Source: Haematococcus lacustris
Taxonomy: Eukaryota; Chlorophyta; Chlorophyceae; Chlamydomonadales; Haematococcaceae
Length of the DNA stretch: 64,000 bases
Assembly (NCBI GenBank): GCA_030144725.1
Contig: JASKMD010000029.1
Location: 5,751,538 to 5,815,537 of the forward strand
Direction: 5' to 3'
The notes below the pieces were generated by a model. The model was not told the DNA's origin. It worked only from the letters and a program-made list of their open reading frames with translations, and did not search any database. The position numbers were made by a program, and so were the translations under genes. This document shows positions 50,801-62,385 of this stretch, piece by piece. Each line of letters begins with the position of its first letter. The stretch's first letter is position 1.

Positions 50801-52317
50801 GGACGGGGGGAGGGGGCAGGGCCGGTGAGATGGATGGTGTGGTCCACGGAGCGGCGGGGCATGTCCTGGACTGCAGGTAGCTCCTTGGGGAAGACAGAGG
50901 GGTACTGCTGCACCAGTGCTGCCGCCTTGGGGTGGAGAGGGGGTGGATCAGGGGCAGGGGTGGAGGAAGAGGTAGAGGTAGAGGGGTTGGGCTGCTGGGT
51001 GAGCAGGGCCATGAAGACCTCATCATGCCGCGCTGCCCGGCGGAAGCGTGGCGCCGACAGCAGGTTCAGCTGATCCGCTTGGAGTGGGGTGGGTGGGGGT
51101 GGGGTCATGGTGTGGGTGGAGCCGGCGTGATCCAGGCGTACGACGTTGTTGATCCAGTCCACACACGGGTTCTTGGCTGCCAGCCACGGCTTGCCGAGGA
51201 CGATGTCAAAGGAGGGGTTGGGGATGTTTGCCATGGAGAGCTGTAAGCGATCGCGGTAGGTACCCATGCGGATGGAGCACGGTGGGAGGGTGTAGGTGGG
51301 TAGGGTAGTGTGTTTAGGGCCTGGGAGGAGGAGGCGACGGGGGGAGAGGGTGGTAGCCAAGTACAGCCCATTGCGCATGAGGTACTGCTGGCTGACGATG
51401 TTGCCGGTGGCGCCGCTGTCCACCATGAACCTGGCTGGGTGACCAGCAAAGGTGCCATGGAGGATGATCAGCTCAGAAGAGGGGCTGCTGCCACTGGCAG
51501 ACAGGGCAGTGAGCACGATGGGGGAGGGCGCAGCGGCGGGGGAAGGGGTGGGGGTGGGGGTGGGAGTGGGCGGGGAGGTGTGGGAAGGACAAGGAGCAGG
51601 AGGGGGACACGGAGGGGTAGGGGGAGGAGGTAAGGACCGGGGAGCGAGAGAATCGGCCGGCGGCTGGTCCTGAGCAGCCAGCACGGCAAAAGAGTTGACA
51701 TGGAGGAAGGCAGGTGCATCAGCATTGGCACGCTGCAACACAGCTGGGCGGGCTGTCCGGCCAGGCTGGGGAGGGCGAGGAGGGCTGCCACCTAGAGCTG
51801 CAGGTAGGGGCAGGGAGAACCGCACGACCTTACGAGGTCGTCCCGGTGGCGTGGAGCCAGCCACAGAAGGCTGCTTCCGAATGCTGCCAGCAGGTCTAAC
51901 ATGCTGCAGGGGTAAGGGCATGGATCTGACAACCTGCAGGGAGGGCCGGCCAGCAGTGTCCACCTTACCAGTGTACGGCTGGCAGGTGGGATGCAGACCA
52001 GGGTAGGAGGGTGCAGGGGCAGGGAGGAGGAAGTAAGGTGCGCGGTGGGGACGAGCGCACCGGGGAGGACAAGGAGAGGAGGTGGAAAAGCAGAGGGGCT
52101 GGGAGGGGGTGGTGAGAGGGGGTGGGGGGGGGTGGGAGGGGATGGTGGGAGGGGGTGGGAGGGGGTGGGAGGGGGTGGTGGAAGGGGGTGGTGGGAGGGT
52201 CCGGAAGGCGACGTCTAGCGGCGGTCCCCCTTCCGTGGGCCGCTGCTGACGTTTGGGCGGGGAGGGCGGATGGGGCAGTCCTTCATGGTGTGCCCCGCCT
52301 TGCGGCAGTAGAAGCAC
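47851..52317 (-). CDS. pol: Gypsy Pol: protease, RT, RNase H, integrase, chromodomain, PHD finger
   Basis: 1488 codons open from 52317 to a stop at 47851, without a true ATG near the start. It overlaps gag in the -1 frame and is expected to be made as a Gag-Pol fusion. In order: aspartic protease (VDSGATG, about residue 297), reverse transcriptase ([13 protein letters not shown] at about 653), RNase H ([13 protein letters not shown], about 800), integrase HHCC zinc domain and the DDE core ([25 protein letters not shown]), then a chromodomain ([25 protein letters not shown], about 1367-1420), and finally a PHD finger ([26 protein letters not shown], about 1432-1480) with a Lys/Arg tail. The chromodomain places it among the chromoviruses, which use it to steer integration to marked chromatin. 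A PHD finger after the chromodomain is not part of the usual layout. Confidence 0.95.
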   Translation of the reverse strand: MLLLPQGGAHHEGLPHPPSPPKRQQRPTEGGPPLDVAFRTLPPPPSTTPSHPLPPPPTIPSHPPPPPLTTPSQPLCFSTSSPCPPRCARPHRAPYFLLPAPAPSYPGLHPTCQPYTGKVDTAGRPSLQVVRSMPLPLQHVRPAGSIRKQPSVAGSTPPGRPRKVVRFSLPLPAALGGSPPRPPQPGRTARPAVLQRANADAPAFLHVNSFAVLAAQDQPPADSLAPRSLPPPPTPPCPPPAPCPSHTSPPTPTPTPTPSPAAAPSPIVLTALSASGSSPSSELIILHGTFAGHPARFMVDSGATGNIVSQQYLMRNGLYLATTLSPRRLLLPGPKHTTLPTYTLPPCSIRMGTYRDRLQLSMANIPNPSFDIVLGKPWLAAKNPCVDWINNVVRLDHAGSTHTMTPPPPTPLQADQLNLLSAPRFRRAARHDEVFMALLTQQPNPSTSTSSSTPAPDPPPLHPKAAALVQQYPSVFPKELPAVQDMPRRSVDHTIHLTGPAPSPRPIYRMSQPELDQLKKQLDDLLTKGFIRPSTSPFAAPVLFVRKKDGSLRLCVDFRALNQQTLKNRYPLPRIDDLLDQLSGAQVFSKIDLRSGYHQIRVAEEDIPKTAFRTRYGHYEFTVLPFGLCNAPATFQQLMNDVFKPHLDDFVLVYLDDILVFSKSTADHERHLHLTLSLLRQHQLCANLAKCAFWLDTVDFLGHVVSAAGIQPDPTKVKAVLDWPAPQDKHQLRSFLGTANYYRRLLHHHAHRVLPLTDLLRDEQPWRWGEAEQRAFADIKAAMASSPVVRPPDFSLPFTVKTDASLFAIGAVLTQQDSSGAEYVVAYESRKLNPAQVNYPAHERELLAVLHALTTWRHYLLGRPFIVETDNSATTHVLTQSNLTGRQMRWTQRLAEFDITFVHKAGKHHTVPDALSRRPDHQLTALSIVDPDPSFFSTFDRHAPEDPAYQAALSQVLSPPSPSSPTHLQVIEGRLYTTSTPPRLYIPSSPLRAQLLHEAHDAHTAAHLGRAKTLARLQRHFYWPQMHKTVQEYVRTCDKCQRNKASNQLAPGLLQPLPIPSRNWQQVSMDFIGPLPATPHGHTMIFTVVDKLSKMIHLIPTTTTATAQDTARLFFDHIFKHHGLPEAIISDRDPKFTSDFWTSLFHLTGTRLLLSSAYHPQTDGQTERANRTVEDMLRPYVNDHKSDWDQHLAAVEFAYNSSEHAGTGFTPFYLNYGQHPTTPSALLLPPPTLVPSQAAEDFVTSMRNNLTAARSALQRSIDTQKLHADQHRRHEEFEVGDLVLLSCANLNLQTAVNSAKLQPRFVGPFKVLAKHSPVSYKLDLPSSMRILPTFHISRLRPYLSSSSFPERAVELQPSPVIIDGEAYFTVEAILGRRWNDAQHAFQYLIKWAGYDDSFNSWEWGPALAQQDAVAALIRDYTARHHAPVDDDPACQVCASRSPRPPMLLCDQCDKGFHITCLSPPLRSVPRGAWLCHQCKQAKAPKKRR
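52202..52257 (-). promoter_or_regulatory. Probable -1 ribosomal frameshift signal between gag and pol
   Basis: Slippery heptamer C CCA AAC (52257-52251), in gag phase (CGC CCA AAC), followed by a 6-nt spacer and a predicted H-type pseudoknot: stem 1 AGCGGC (52244-52239) with GCCGCT (52222-52217); stem 2 CGGAAGG (52235-52229) with CCTTCCG (52208-52202). The gag stop (52217-52215) lies inside the structure. After slippage the frame continues as [10 protein letters not shown], which is the start of pol. Confidence 0.85.
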
Positions 52318-53144
52318 GCCTTGCTGTCCCGCAGAGCCGCACGCTGAGCATCGGAGAGACGAGTGCCACGGCTGCGGCTTGGGCTGGTGTGGAGCATGGC
52401 GTCCAGCTCCATGGGCACCGCGGCAGTCTCAGGGCGGGGAGGGCGGGGAGTGGAGGGAGGGCGATAGGAGGAGCGGGAGGCTGAGGTGGAATAGGAGATG
52501 GCGTCCACCCGATCCGCGATGGTGGAGGCTTCGGAGAAAGAGGTTGGCTCGCGCAGCTCCAGCTCACGCCGCACTGAGGGCTTGAGGCCCCGGATGAACC
52601 GGTCGAGCTGTTCGGCGGGCGAGAGGTCCGTGACCTCCAGGCAGAGCGCTGTGAACTCGCCAAGGTACCGCCGCACGGAGCTCGTTTGGGTGAGAGCTGC
52701 CAAGCGGTCCCTTGCATGGCGCAGCCGGTTGACAGGCGCGAACTGCCGCTCGAACGCAGCGACAAAACGCGTCCAGGAGGTGAAAGAGCTGACGCTGCTG
52801 CGGTACCACAGGAGAGCATGGCCGGAGAGGAGGGTGGCGACGTAGACGATCCGTTGGGCGTCCGTCAGCTCGGAGATAGTGAAAAAGAGATCCACTGCGA
52901 ATAGCCAAGCCGCCACGTCCGTGGTGCGGCTTCCAGAGAAAGTGGCGGGTGGATTGGCACGGGGCATACGCTGCTGAGGGGCAGGAGCGGGAGTAGGAGG
53001 AGGAGCAGGAGCAGGAGCCGGCGCGGGCGCCGCCGGAGTGGTTTGCTGCAGGGACAGTTGCGCGAGCTGCTGTTCCAGCCGCTGGATTGTGGCCTGCTGC
53101 TCCGAAAATACGCGTTGCATCTGAGCGATCTCTTCCGCGTTCAT
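52215..53144 (-). CDS. gag: Gypsy Gag: capsid and CCHC nucleocapsid
   Basis: 309 codons from the ATG at 53144 to TAG. An N-terminal Gln-rich coiled coil ([20 protein letters not shown]) is followed by a Pro/Ala linker, then a retrotransposon-gag capsid domain ([32 protein letters not shown]) and one CCHC zinc knuckle ([14 protein letters not shown]) near residue 275. It overlaps pol by 103 nt. It should assemble virus-like particles and package element RNA. Confidence 0.93.
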   Translation of the reverse strand: MNAEEIAQMQRVFSEQQATIQRLEQQLAQLSLQQTTPAAPAPAPAPAPPPTPAPAPQQRMPRANPPATFSGSRTTDVAAWLFAVDLFFTISELTDAQRIVYVATLLSGHALLWYRSSVSSFTSWTRFVAAFERQFAPVNRLRHARDRLAALTQTSSVRRYLGEFTALCLEVTDLSPAEQLDRFIRGLKPSVRRELELREPTSFSEASTIADRVDAISYSTSASRSSYRPPSTPRPPRPETAAVPMELDAMLHTSPSRSRGTRLSDAQRAALRDSKACFYCRKAGHTMKDCPIRPPRPNVSSGPRKGDRR

Positions 53145-53247
53145 GGCGGCGCGGGATTATCGGAGAGAATGCGGAGTGGGAGAGAGGAGCGGTGGAGTGG
53201 GAGAGACGAGGGAAGAGCACAGCGGTTCCCGAGAGAGAAGGCACCAA

Positions 53248-53681
53248 TGTAACGGAGCTGAGACCAGGGAGCCTGTGAGGGCGGGAGAGCGAGACAGGAC
53301 CCGGGGTCAGATAGAGTTCTGAGCCAAGGTTACAACATAGCAGAGATGACCAACAGAGCACGGCTTACCTGTGAGGGCGGGAGAGCGAGACAGGACCCGG
53401 GGTCAGATAGAGTTCTGAGCCAAGGTACCTGTCTCTGCCCTCACAGAGCCTTAAGTACTCAAAACCATTCGCATTCTTAGTCATCCACGTGTAAAGGGAA
53501 AAGGTGTACGTAAACTGTGAACTTCTGTGCTCGGTGCATCCGCCTAGGTTCGGAGCACCTTGCACAGAGAACAACAGAAGCATCCACTGTAAGAAAAGAA
53601 CAAGTACTCAGTTCGCTAAAGACCAGACATGCAAGTCAGTTTAAAAGATGCAAGCCGTCCATGCTGCGCATGTCCACTACA
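53248..53681 (-). repeat. LTR (5' LTR of the element)
   Basis: 434 bp, matching the other LTR base for base as far as I can read. Followed on the minus strand by TTGGTGCCTTCTC, whose TGGTGCC could pair with the 3' end of a tRNA ending GGCACCA. Confidence 0.95.
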
Positions 53682-54155
53682 CTACCCACTAGCTGTAGGG
53701 GTGCTTGCACCACCAGGAGCACAGCTGGCAGCAGCACCACCCTACACACTAGCTGTAGGGATTCTGGCAACAACAGGAGCATAGTAGGCAGCAGCACCAC
53801 CCTACCCACTAGCTGCAGGGGTGATGGCACCACCAGGAGCACAGCTGGCAGCAGCACCACCCTACACACTAACTGAAGGGGTGCTGGCAACAACAGGAGC
53901 ATAGTAGGCAGCAGCGCCACCCTACCCACTAGCTGTAGGGGTGATGGCACCACCAGGAGCACAGCTGGCAGCAACACCACCCTATACACTAGCTGTAGGA
54001 GTGCTGGCACCACCAGGAGCATAGCAGGCAACACCACCACCCTACCCACTAGCTGAAGGAATGTTGGCACCACCAAGAGCACAGCTGGCAGCAGCATCAC
54101 CCTACCCACTAGCTTCAGGGGTGCTGGCAACAACAGGAGCATAGCAGGCAGCAGG
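53682..54155 (+). repeat. 60-bp minisatellite, unit 1 (split by the gypsy element)
   Basis: About eight copies of a unit reading CACTAGCTGTAGGGGTGCTG, GCACCACCAGGAGCACAGCT, GGCAGCAGCACCACCCTACC with regular variation. The first part lies at 47345-47375 left of the insertion. Also present at 58150-58650 and 62666-63166. Confidence 0.9.
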
Positions 54156-54967
54156 ATGGAGCTGATGAGTAGGCATCTTGACCATATGACTTGTATGTAT
54201 GAATCCTATCTGGAGGCTGCGCGTGTGCGCACGCTCTTTAGCATATCAATCTTAACATGCTCATGAATATATCTGCATTGAGGCTTGGGCCTGGCAGTCA
54301 CGGGAACAAGGCCTGGCACATTGACATTGCACATGAAACTCGAGTGTTCTTCCCCAGGGAGACTGGTGTTCTGTGTGCGGCGATGACTAGCTCGAACGCA
54401 ACGACATCATTGGATATCGTGCGAATTCTTTGGCCCGGGCTGCGGACTGCGGACCCTTGCGGACCACTGCGGCCGAAACATAGCATCTTACATAGCATTT
54501 TTCATAGCTGGTGATGGACTGGCTTGTTTCCTCAAGCAGGTTCGGGTCACACCCTGCAAGCTAACTTCAACGTGAGCTGCGACGCCCATAATGATCAGCG
54601 CAATGCGCTGATAGCCGCTGCGCGAAGAACGGCCGTCGGTGCGTCGGGGCGCAAACCTCCTCACTCCCCTCACACCGGCCGTCGCAAACCTCCAGTATAA
54701 CTATTATATCGCATGAAAACGGAACTAATACCTGGAAGTGGCACTTATGCGAGAGGTCCCTAGATCGAATCCTGTCAGGGTTGGGTATGCTCACCTTCGG
54801 AGCGATAGAATGAAGGAATAAGTATAGGATCGCTAGTCGATTGAGCTAGTCTATCGGGATTACAGGGGTGGGGGTTGACAACAGTGGCAGAACCCGCAAC
54901 GGCGGCTGGTGCACCATGGAACACACAGATAATTCACACGGTTAGCGATAGAATGAAATTGTTAACG
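54156..54967. other. Unique tail of the tandem unit
   Basis: No recognised gene. Contains GCGCAACGCGCTGATAG-like dyads near 54595-54620 and a GATCGAATCC motif near 54764 that only faintly resembles a tRNA B box. Recurs at 58650-59459 and 63166-63953. Confidence 0.4.
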
Positions 54968-54970
54968 TAG

Positions 54971-55171
54971 TAGATAATGGTGTCGCGGGTCGTTTTAGGC
55001 GGTTTAAAAAGGCGAGGCCGAGGCGCTGGAGCGTAACAGCTCGAGACCGAAGCCAGCAGCCGCGGAGCGTAGCGACGCGGCTGCTGGCTGAGGTCGAGAG
55101 CTGTTACGCTCCAGCGCCGAGGCCGAGTGTTTTTGGGGCGCCTAAAACGCCCCGGGCGCTTCCACTATCTA
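54971..55171. mobile_element. 201-bp foldback (MITE-like), unit 2
   Basis: Same as 44144-44344. Its left neighbour here is AAATTGTTAACGTAG instead of the unit 1 flank, because it abuts the end of the preceding unit. Confidence 0.85.
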
Positions 55172-56972
55172 ATTAAGTTCCGTTTTTGTGCGTTCTTGTA
55201 GCACGATGCGCGGCGGAGCCGCGCTGGGCAAACGCCACTCTGCCAGTGTGAGAAGTAGGAAATGAATCGTGGTGAGGTGCTCTGGCTCTATATTGCCTTG
55301 CCGCAGCTGTCATTACTAGCGCTGTTTCCAGCTGAGGCCTACGAGGAAGAAGCCGCGGACGAGGAGTGAGCCTTGCACGCACAGAGCTTTACACGCTAGG
55401 AGGTGAAGCCTTGGGCATTGATGTCATCTCTCGTCGCACTACCCCTATCTCAGGTACGGCTTACGTACGGCCGTGATTCTTTGCTCGACGCCCAATGCTC
55501 TGATAAGCCTAATCTCACCTCACGTGGATGCATTGCTATAGCCGCGTCTATGCAGTAGGGCACCAGTTGTTCTGGGCAGTACCTCGAGCTTAAAAAACTG
55601 CAGCCGCTGTGTTTTGCCTTGCTCTTTGGTACGCATTGCGAAGATGCGTGCGCTAGTACCACTCCCTATAACATCGTGTTTCTCAGGTGTCGTCGAAATT
55701 TCTGGGCGCGGTGCTTGTGGACGCTAGTCATGGTGGTAAGTAGTCGTGATGAAGGAGGGTCCTAATGTTGTTACATGCTCCTCATGTATTCCTTGCAGGT
55801 ACCTACACTACTACACCCTTTCAGCTGCTGCTCCACCCCCTACCCTCTGCTGCCCCACCACTTGCCTACTGTGCCCCACCATCTGCTTGCTGCTGCCCCA
55901 TCCGCTGCTGTATGTTGCCTCACCACCTGCCCGCTGCTGCCCCACCCCCTGCCAGTTGTTTCCCCACTCGTTTCTTGCTGTTGCCCCACACCAAGTCTGT
56001 TGCTACCCCACACCCTGCCTCCTGTTGCCCCACCACCAGCCCTTGGTTGTCCCACGCCCCCATCCGCTGCTCGTTGTTGCCCATATCCTGCCTGATGTTG
56101 CCCCACACCCTATTGTTGCCCCATCACTTGTCTGTTGCTGCCCCACACCCTAACCATGGGGTGGAATACGGGGAGGCTATGTAGTCTTCTCTCGTTGGTT
56201 ATATCGTAGCAATTAGATGCAGGTCACTAGCTTGATGATGGAAGACCAAGTCATGTAGCGAAGCATGCTGCCCAAGAAAGATTGACGAAGAAGGACGCTC
56301 AAGAAGGATTGTCGAGATGTGGAAGTGCATTGTGGACGTTGAGCGATATCGAGTTGGTATTTTTTACATCACTTTTTGCTTGCACTTTTCTAAAATGGTC
56401 CGCGTCCCGACGTTTTTAAGAACTTAATAGGCTTCCGGCAAGGGAACTAAGTCTCTTAAACAGCAGGCTATTAACTGGGCAATAAACCGGATGTTTTGCA
56501 CGGGGTGTGACCCCCCACCGAGATGGTTTGCACGGACTTTTTGCACGGCCGCGGTGCAAAACATCTTTTAACCAAAAGCCGGGGGGGTTATTTTTTGGTT
56601 CTCCGATGGGCGGGCCAGGCTGTGGTCGTAAGCGCAAAGATGGCCCAGACAAGAGGCCCGCTGGCTCTACTAGCAAGAAGCGACCCAACCTGATAGCGAT
56701 ATCGACGACGAAGTAGTGTAGCCATTGCAGTTGGCTAGACAGCCCGCTGGGTGGGTGGAAGCACTGGCACTGGCACTGCACTAATGAGCTTTGTCGCGCG
56801 ATGCTGCACAGGAGCACTAGAGGGACACTCTCGTCAGACCAACGTGAGGAGCTCATCCATTACAGGCGTCAGCAGGTGAAGCCAAACACAATGACACTAT
56901 GACAACACTACAGCAGATTGTCATGCAGATGCCACTTGCCCTTACGGGTAATCTAGGACTCGCAGTGCTCCA

Positions 56973-57869
56973 ATGATTCAGGGAATGCAGCCTGGAAGCA
57001 GCCACCAGCCCAGCCAGTCGCCTAACACAGCCCAGCCTAGAGTTGGGGCCCCCCTTTTGCCCAGCCCTGGTGCAGCCCTGCTGCCCAGCCCTGGGGCAGG
57101 CCTGCTGCCCAGCCCTGGGGCAGGCCTGCTGCCCAGCCCTGGGGCAGCCCTGCTGCCCAGCCCTAGTGCAGGCCTGCTGCCCAGCCCTGGGGCAGGCCTG
57201 CTGCCCAGCCCTAGGGCAGGCCTGCTGCCCAGCCCTGGGGCAGCCCTGCTGCCCAGCCCTGGTGCAGCCCTGCTGCCCAGCCCTAGTGCAGGCCTGCTGC
57301 CCAGCCCTGGTGCAGCCCTGCTGCCCAGCCCTAGTGCAGGCCTGCTGCCCAGCCCTGGGGCAGGCCTGCTGCCCAGCCCTGGGGCAGGCCTGCTGCCCAG
57401 CCCTGGTGCAGCCCTGCTGCCCAGCCCTGGTGCAGCCCTGGTGTCCAGCCCTGGGGCAGGACTGCTGCCCAGCCCTAGGGCAGGCCTGCTGCCCAGCCCT
57501 GGGGACCCCATGCTGCCCTACTCATTCCACAAACAACTGCAAGGCATGTTGTCTGGGTCGCAACCAGCCCAAGGGCCCAGCTTGCTGCAGGGGCACCTTC
57601 TGAGCTCACCTGAGCACCTAGCAGCTCGGGCCACTACTGCAGCACCACCCCCTGGCTCACCAACTGCCCTGACAGCCCTGGGCACTGCTGCAGGCTCCTC
57701 AAGTACAGCAACCCATCACATTGCAGCCTTACCTGGCCTGCTTGTGACTGAGATGGTACGCGCAGCGCGTGAGAGAGGATGCAAGCAATCCCAGGCCCTT
57801 AAAGAAGTTCTCACAAGAATGCCTGCCCATGTCAAGAAGGCGCTTGCCAAGCCCTGCAGCTGCCTGTGA
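56973..57869 (+). CDS. Unknown protein with LLPSPGA octapeptide repeats, unit 2
   Basis: 298 codons; identical to the unit 1 ORF except for one fewer octapeptide. Same uncertainty about upstream exons. Confidence 0.4.
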   Translation: MIQGMQPGSSHQPSQSPNTAQPRVGAPLLPSPGAALLPSPGAGLLPSPGAGLLPSPGAALLPSPSAGLLPSPGAGLLPSPRAGLLPSPGAALLPSPGAALLPSPSAGLLPSPGAALLPSPSAGLLPSPGAGLLPSPGAGLLPSPGAALLPSPGAALVSSPGAGLLPSPRAGLLPSPGDPMLPYSFHKQLQGMLSGSQPAQGPSLLQGHLLSSPEHLAARATTAAPPPGSPTALTALGTAAGSSSTATHHIAALPGLLVTEMVRAARERGCKQSQALKEVLTRMPAHVKKALAKPCSCL

Positions 57870-59462
57870 AAGATGATGCAGCTGGTAAGCAGCCATAGAG
57901 TGGCATGAAGCGGGCAGTGATTGGCAGTCATGCCCTCTCAGGAGCCTGGCAGGGCGCAGCTCAAGATGTAAGATGTGTATGCAGCATACGCAGCAATATT
58001 GAACAACTTGGAGAAGAGACTAGGCTGCTAAGTGTAGGTTGGCCAGGTACATGTGTCGTAGCCATTGCCTGGTATAGCCATAGCCATAGGCCGGTGAGGC
58101 TGCACAATTGACTTTGATGACTACACAGTTGTCACCCGCTCTGCTCTTGTTCATAGTAGGCAGCAGCACCACCCTACCCACTAGCTGTAGGGGTGCTTGC
58201 ACCACCAGGAGCACAGCTGGCAGCAGCACCACCCTACACACTAGCTGTAGGGATTCTGGCAACAACAGGAGCATAGTAGGCAGCAGCACCACCCTACCCA
58301 CTAGCTGCAGGGGTGATGGCACCACCAGGAGCACAGCTGGCAGCAGCACCACCCTACACACTAACTGAAGGGGTGCTGGCAACAACAGGAGCATAGTAGG
58401 CAGCAGCGCCACCCTACCCACTAGCTGTAGGGGTGATGGCACCACCAGGAGCACAGCTGGCAGCAACACCACCCTATACACTAGCTGTAGGAGTGCTGGC
58501 ACCACCAGGAGCATAGCAGGCAACACCACCACCCTACCCACTAGCTGAAGGAATGTTGGCACCACCAAGAGCACAGCTGGCAGCAGCATCACCCTACCCA
58601 CTAGCTTCAGGGGTGCTGGCAACAACAGGAGCATAGCAGGCAGCAGGATGGAGCTGATGAGTAGGCATCTTGACCATATGACTTGTATGTATGAATCCTA
58701 TCTGGAGGCTGCGCGTGTGCGCACGCTCTTTAGCATATCAATCTTAACATGCTCATGAATATATCTGCATTGAGGCTTGGGCCTGGCAGTCACGGGAACA
58801 AGGCCTGGCACATTGACATTGCACATGAAACTCGAGTGTTCTTCCCCAGGGAGACTGGTGTTCTGTGTGCGGCGATGACTAGCTCGAACGCAACGACATC
58901 ATTGGATATCGTGCGAATTCTTTGGCCCGGGCTGCGGACTGCGGACCCTTGCGGACCACTGCGGCCGAAACATAGCATCTTACATAGCATTTTTCATAGC
59001 TGGTGATGGACTGGCTTGTTTCCTCAAGCAGGTTCGGGTCACACCCTGCAAGCTAACTTCAACGTGAGCTGCGACGCCCATAATGATCAGCGCAATGCGC
59101 TGATAGCCGCTGCGCGAAGAACGGCCGTCGGTGCGTCGGGGCGCAAACCTCCTCACTCCCCTCACACCGGCCGTCGCAAACCTCCAGTATAACTATTATA
59201 TCGCATGAAAACGGAACTAATACCTGGAAGTGGCACTTATGCGAGAGGTCCCTAGATCGAATCCTGTCAGGGTTGGGTATGCTCACCTTCGGAGCGATAG
59301 AATGAAGGAATAAGTATAGGATCGCTAGTCGATTGAGCTAGTCTATCGGGATTACAGGGGTGGGGGTTGACAACAGTGGCAGAACCCGCAACGGCGGCTG
59401 GTGCACCATGGAACACACAGATAATTCACACGGTTAGCGATAGAATGAAATTGTTAACGTAG

Positions 59463-59663
59463 TAGATAATGGTGTCGCGGGTCGTTTTAGGCGGTTTAAA
59501 AAGGCGAGGCCGAGGCGCTGGAGCGTAACAGCTCGAGACCGAAGCCAGCAGCCGCGGAGCGTAGCGACGCGGCTGCTGGCTGAGGTCGAGAGCTGTTACG
59601 CTCCAGCGCCGAGGCCGAGTGTTTTTGGGGCGCCTAAAACGCCCCGGGCGCTTCCACTATCTA
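59463..59663. mobile_element. 201-bp foldback (MITE-like), unit 3
   Basis: Third copy of the inverted-repeat sequence at the start of the tandem unit. Confidence 0.85.
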
Positions 59664-61464
59664 ATTAAGTTCCGTTTTTGTGCGTTCTTGTAGCACGATG
59701 CGCGGCGGAGCCGCGCTGGGCAAACGCCACTCTGCCAGTGTGAGAAGTAGGAAATGAATCGTGGTGAGGTGCTCTGGCTCTATATTGCCTTGCCGCAGCT
59801 GTCATTACTAGCGCTGTTTCCAGCTGAGGCCTACGAGGAAGAAGCCGCGGACGAGGAGTGAGCCTTGCACGCACAGAGCTTTACACGCTAGGAGGTGAAG
59901 CCTTGGGCATTGATGTCATCTCTCGTCGCACTACCCCTATCTCAGGTACGGCTTACGTACGGCCGTGATTCTTTGCTCGACGCCCAATGCTCTGATAAGC
60001 CTAATCTCACCTCACGTGGATGCATTGCTATAGCCGCGTCTATGCAGTAGGGCACCAGTTGTTCTGGGCAGTACCTCGAGCTTAAAAAACTGCAGCCGCT
60101 GTGTTTTGCCTTGCTCTTTGGTACGCATTGCGAAGATGCGTGCGCTAGTACCACTCCCTATAACATCGTGTTTCTCAGGTGTCGTCGAAATTTCTGGGCG
60201 CGGTGCTTGTGGACGCTAGTCATGGTGGTAAGTAGTCGTGATGAAGGAGGGTCCTAATGTTGTTACATGCTCCTCATGTATTCCTTGCAGGTACCTACAC
60301 TACTACACCCTTTCAGCTGCTGCTCCACCCCCTACCCTCTGCTGCCCCACCACTTGCCTACTGTGCCCCACCATCTGCTTGCTGCTGCCCCATCCGCTGC
60401 TGTATGTTGCCTCACCACCTGCCCGCTGCTGCCCCACCCCCTGCCAGTTGTTTCCCCACTCGTTTCTTGCTGTTGCCCCACACCAAGTCTGTTGCTACCC
60501 CACACCCTGCCTCCTGTTGCCCCACCACCAGCCCTTGGTTGTCCCACGCCCCCATCCGCTGCTCGTTGTTGCCCATATCCTGCCTGATGTTGCCCCACAC
60601 CCTATTGTTGCCCCATCACTTGTCTGTTGCTGCCCCACACCCTAACCATGGGGTGGAATACGGGGAGGCTATGTAGTCTTCTCTCGTTGGTTATATCGTA
60701 GCAATTAGATGCAGGTCACTAGCTTGATGATGGAAGACCAAGTCATGTAGCGAAGCATGCTGCCCAAGAAAGATTGACGAAGAAGGACGCTCAAGAAGGA
60801 TTGTCGAGATGTGGAAGTGCATTGTGGACGTTGAGCGATATCGAGTTGGTATTTTTTACATCACTTTTTGCTTGCACTTTTCTAAAATGGTCCGCGTCCC
60901 GACGTTTTCAAGAACTTAATAGGCTTCCGGCAAGGGAACTAAGTCTCTTAAACAGCAGGCTATTAACTGGGCAATAAACCGGATGTTTTGCACGGGGTGT
61001 GACCCCCCACCGAGATGGTTTGCACGGACTTTTTGCACGGCCGCGGTGCAAAACATCTTTTAACCAAAAGCCGGGGGGGTTATTTTTTGGTTCTCCGATG
61101 GGCGGGCCAGGCTGTGGTCGTAAGCGCAAAGATGGCCCAGACAAGAGGCCCGCTGGCTCTACTAGCAAGAAGCGACCCAACCTGATAGCGATATCGACGA
61201 CGAAGTAGTGTAGCCATTGCAGTTGGCTAGACAGCCCGCTGGGTGGGTGGAAGCACTGGCACTGGCACTGCACTAATGAGCTTTGTCGCGCGATGCTGCA
61301 CAGGAGCACTAGAGGGACACTCTCGTCAGACCAACGTGAGGAGCTCATCCATTACAGGCGTCAGCAGGTGAAGCCAAACACAATGACACTATGACAACAC
61401 TACAGCAGATTGTCATGCAGATGCCACTTGCCCTTACGGGTAATCTAGGACTCGCAGTGCTCCA

Positions 61465-62385
61465 ATGATTCAGGGAATGCAGCCTGGAAGCAGCCACCAG
61501 CCCAGCCAGTCGCCTAACACAGCCCAGCCTAGAGTTGGGGCCCCCCTTTTGCCCAGCCCTGGTGCAGCCCTGCTGCCCAGCCCTGGGGCAGGCCTGCTGC
61601 CCAGCCCTGGGGCAGGCCTGCTGCCCAGCCCTGGGGCAGGCCTGCTGCCCAGCCCTGGGGCAGCCCTGCTGCCCAGCCCTAGTGCAGGCCTGCTGCCCAG
61701 CCCTGGGGCAGGCCTGCTGCCCAGCCCTAGGGCAGGCCTGCTGCCCAGCCCTGGGGCAGCCCTGCTGCCCAGCCCTGGTGCAGCCCTGCTGCCCAGCCCT
61801 AGTGCAGGCCTGCTGCCCAGCCCTGGTGCAGCCCTGCTGCCCAGCCCTAGTGCAGGCCTGCTGCCCAGCCCTGGGGCAGGCCTGCTGCCCAGCCCTGGGG
61901 CAGGCCTGCTGCCCAGCCCTGGTGCAGCCCTGCTGCCCAGCCCTGGTGCAGCCCTGGTGTCCAGCCCTGGGGCAGGACTGCTGCCCAGCCCTAGGGCAGG
62001 CCTGCTGCCCAGCCCTGGGGACCCCATGCTGCCCTACTCATTCCACAAACAACTGCAAGGCATGTTGTCTGGGTCGCAACCAGCCCAAGGGCCCAGCTTG
62101 CTGCAGGGGCACCTTCTGAGCTCACCTGAGCACCTAGCAGCTCGGGCCACTACTGCAGCACCACCCCCTGGCTCACCAACTGCCCTGACAGCCCTGGGCA
62201 CTGCTGCAGGCTCCTCAAGTACAGCAACCCATCACATTGCAGCCTTACCTGGCCTGCTTGTGACTGAGATGGTACGCGCAGCGCGTGAGAGAGGATGCAA
62301 GCAATCCCAGGCCCTTAAAGAAGTTCTCACAAGAATGCCTGCCCATGTCAAGAAGGCGCTTGCCAAGCCCTGCAGCTGCCTGTGA
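61465..62385 (+). CDS. Unknown protein with LLPSPGA octapeptide repeats, unit 3
   Basis: 306 codons, matching the unit 1 ORF. The empty gypsy target site of this unit lies about 300 bp downstream, near 62690. Confidence 0.4.
   Translation: MIQGMQPGSSHQPSQSPNTAQPRVGAPLLPSPGAALLPSPGAGLLPSPGAGLLPSPGAGLLPSPGAALLPSPSAGLLPSPGAGLLPSPRAGLLPSPGAALLPSPGAALLPSPSAGLLPSPGAALLPSPSAGLLPSPGAGLLPSPGAGLLPSPGAALLPSPGAALVSSPGAGLLPSPRAGLLPSPGDPMLPYSFHKQLQGMLSGSQPAQGPSLLQGHLLSSPEHLAARATTAAPPPGSPTALTALGTAAGSSSTATHHIAALPGLLVTEMVRAARERGCKQSQALKEVLTRMPAHVKKALAKPCSCL

Larger units (their letters stand above)
47376..53681 (-). mobile_element. Ty3/gypsy chromovirus, apparently intact and recent
   Basis: 6306 bp with LTRs 47376-47809 and 53248-53681, both 434 bp, starting TG and ending CA on the plus strand; I see no difference between them. 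The element is oriented on the minus strand: 5' LTR at the right, then TTGGTGCC (primer-binding-site candidate at 53240-53247), gag, pol, an AGGGGGGGTGAA purine tract (47810-47821) and the 3' LTR. Gag and pol are uninterrupted. The target duplication is 5 bp and two empty sites exist in the neighbouring tandem units. Confidence 0.96.
44141..54967. repeat. 4.5-kb tandem unit, copy 1 (interrupted by a gypsy element)
   Basis: Apart from the 6311-bp insertion (element plus 5-bp target duplication), it matches copies 2 and 3 along its whole length. Arithmetic agrees: the 10,827-bp spacing minus 6311 equals 4516, the unit length with the longer minisatellite allele. Order inside the unit: foldback, C-rich repeats, structured segment, ORF with 24-bp repeats, 60-bp minisatellite, unique tail. 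Confidence 0.95.
54968..59459. repeat. 4.5-kb tandem unit, copy 2 (4492 bp)
   Basis: Uninterrupted unit, shorter than copies 1 and 3 by exactly one 24-bp repeat in the LLPSPGA-coding minisatellite. It carries the empty gypsy target site near 58175. Confidence 0.97.
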
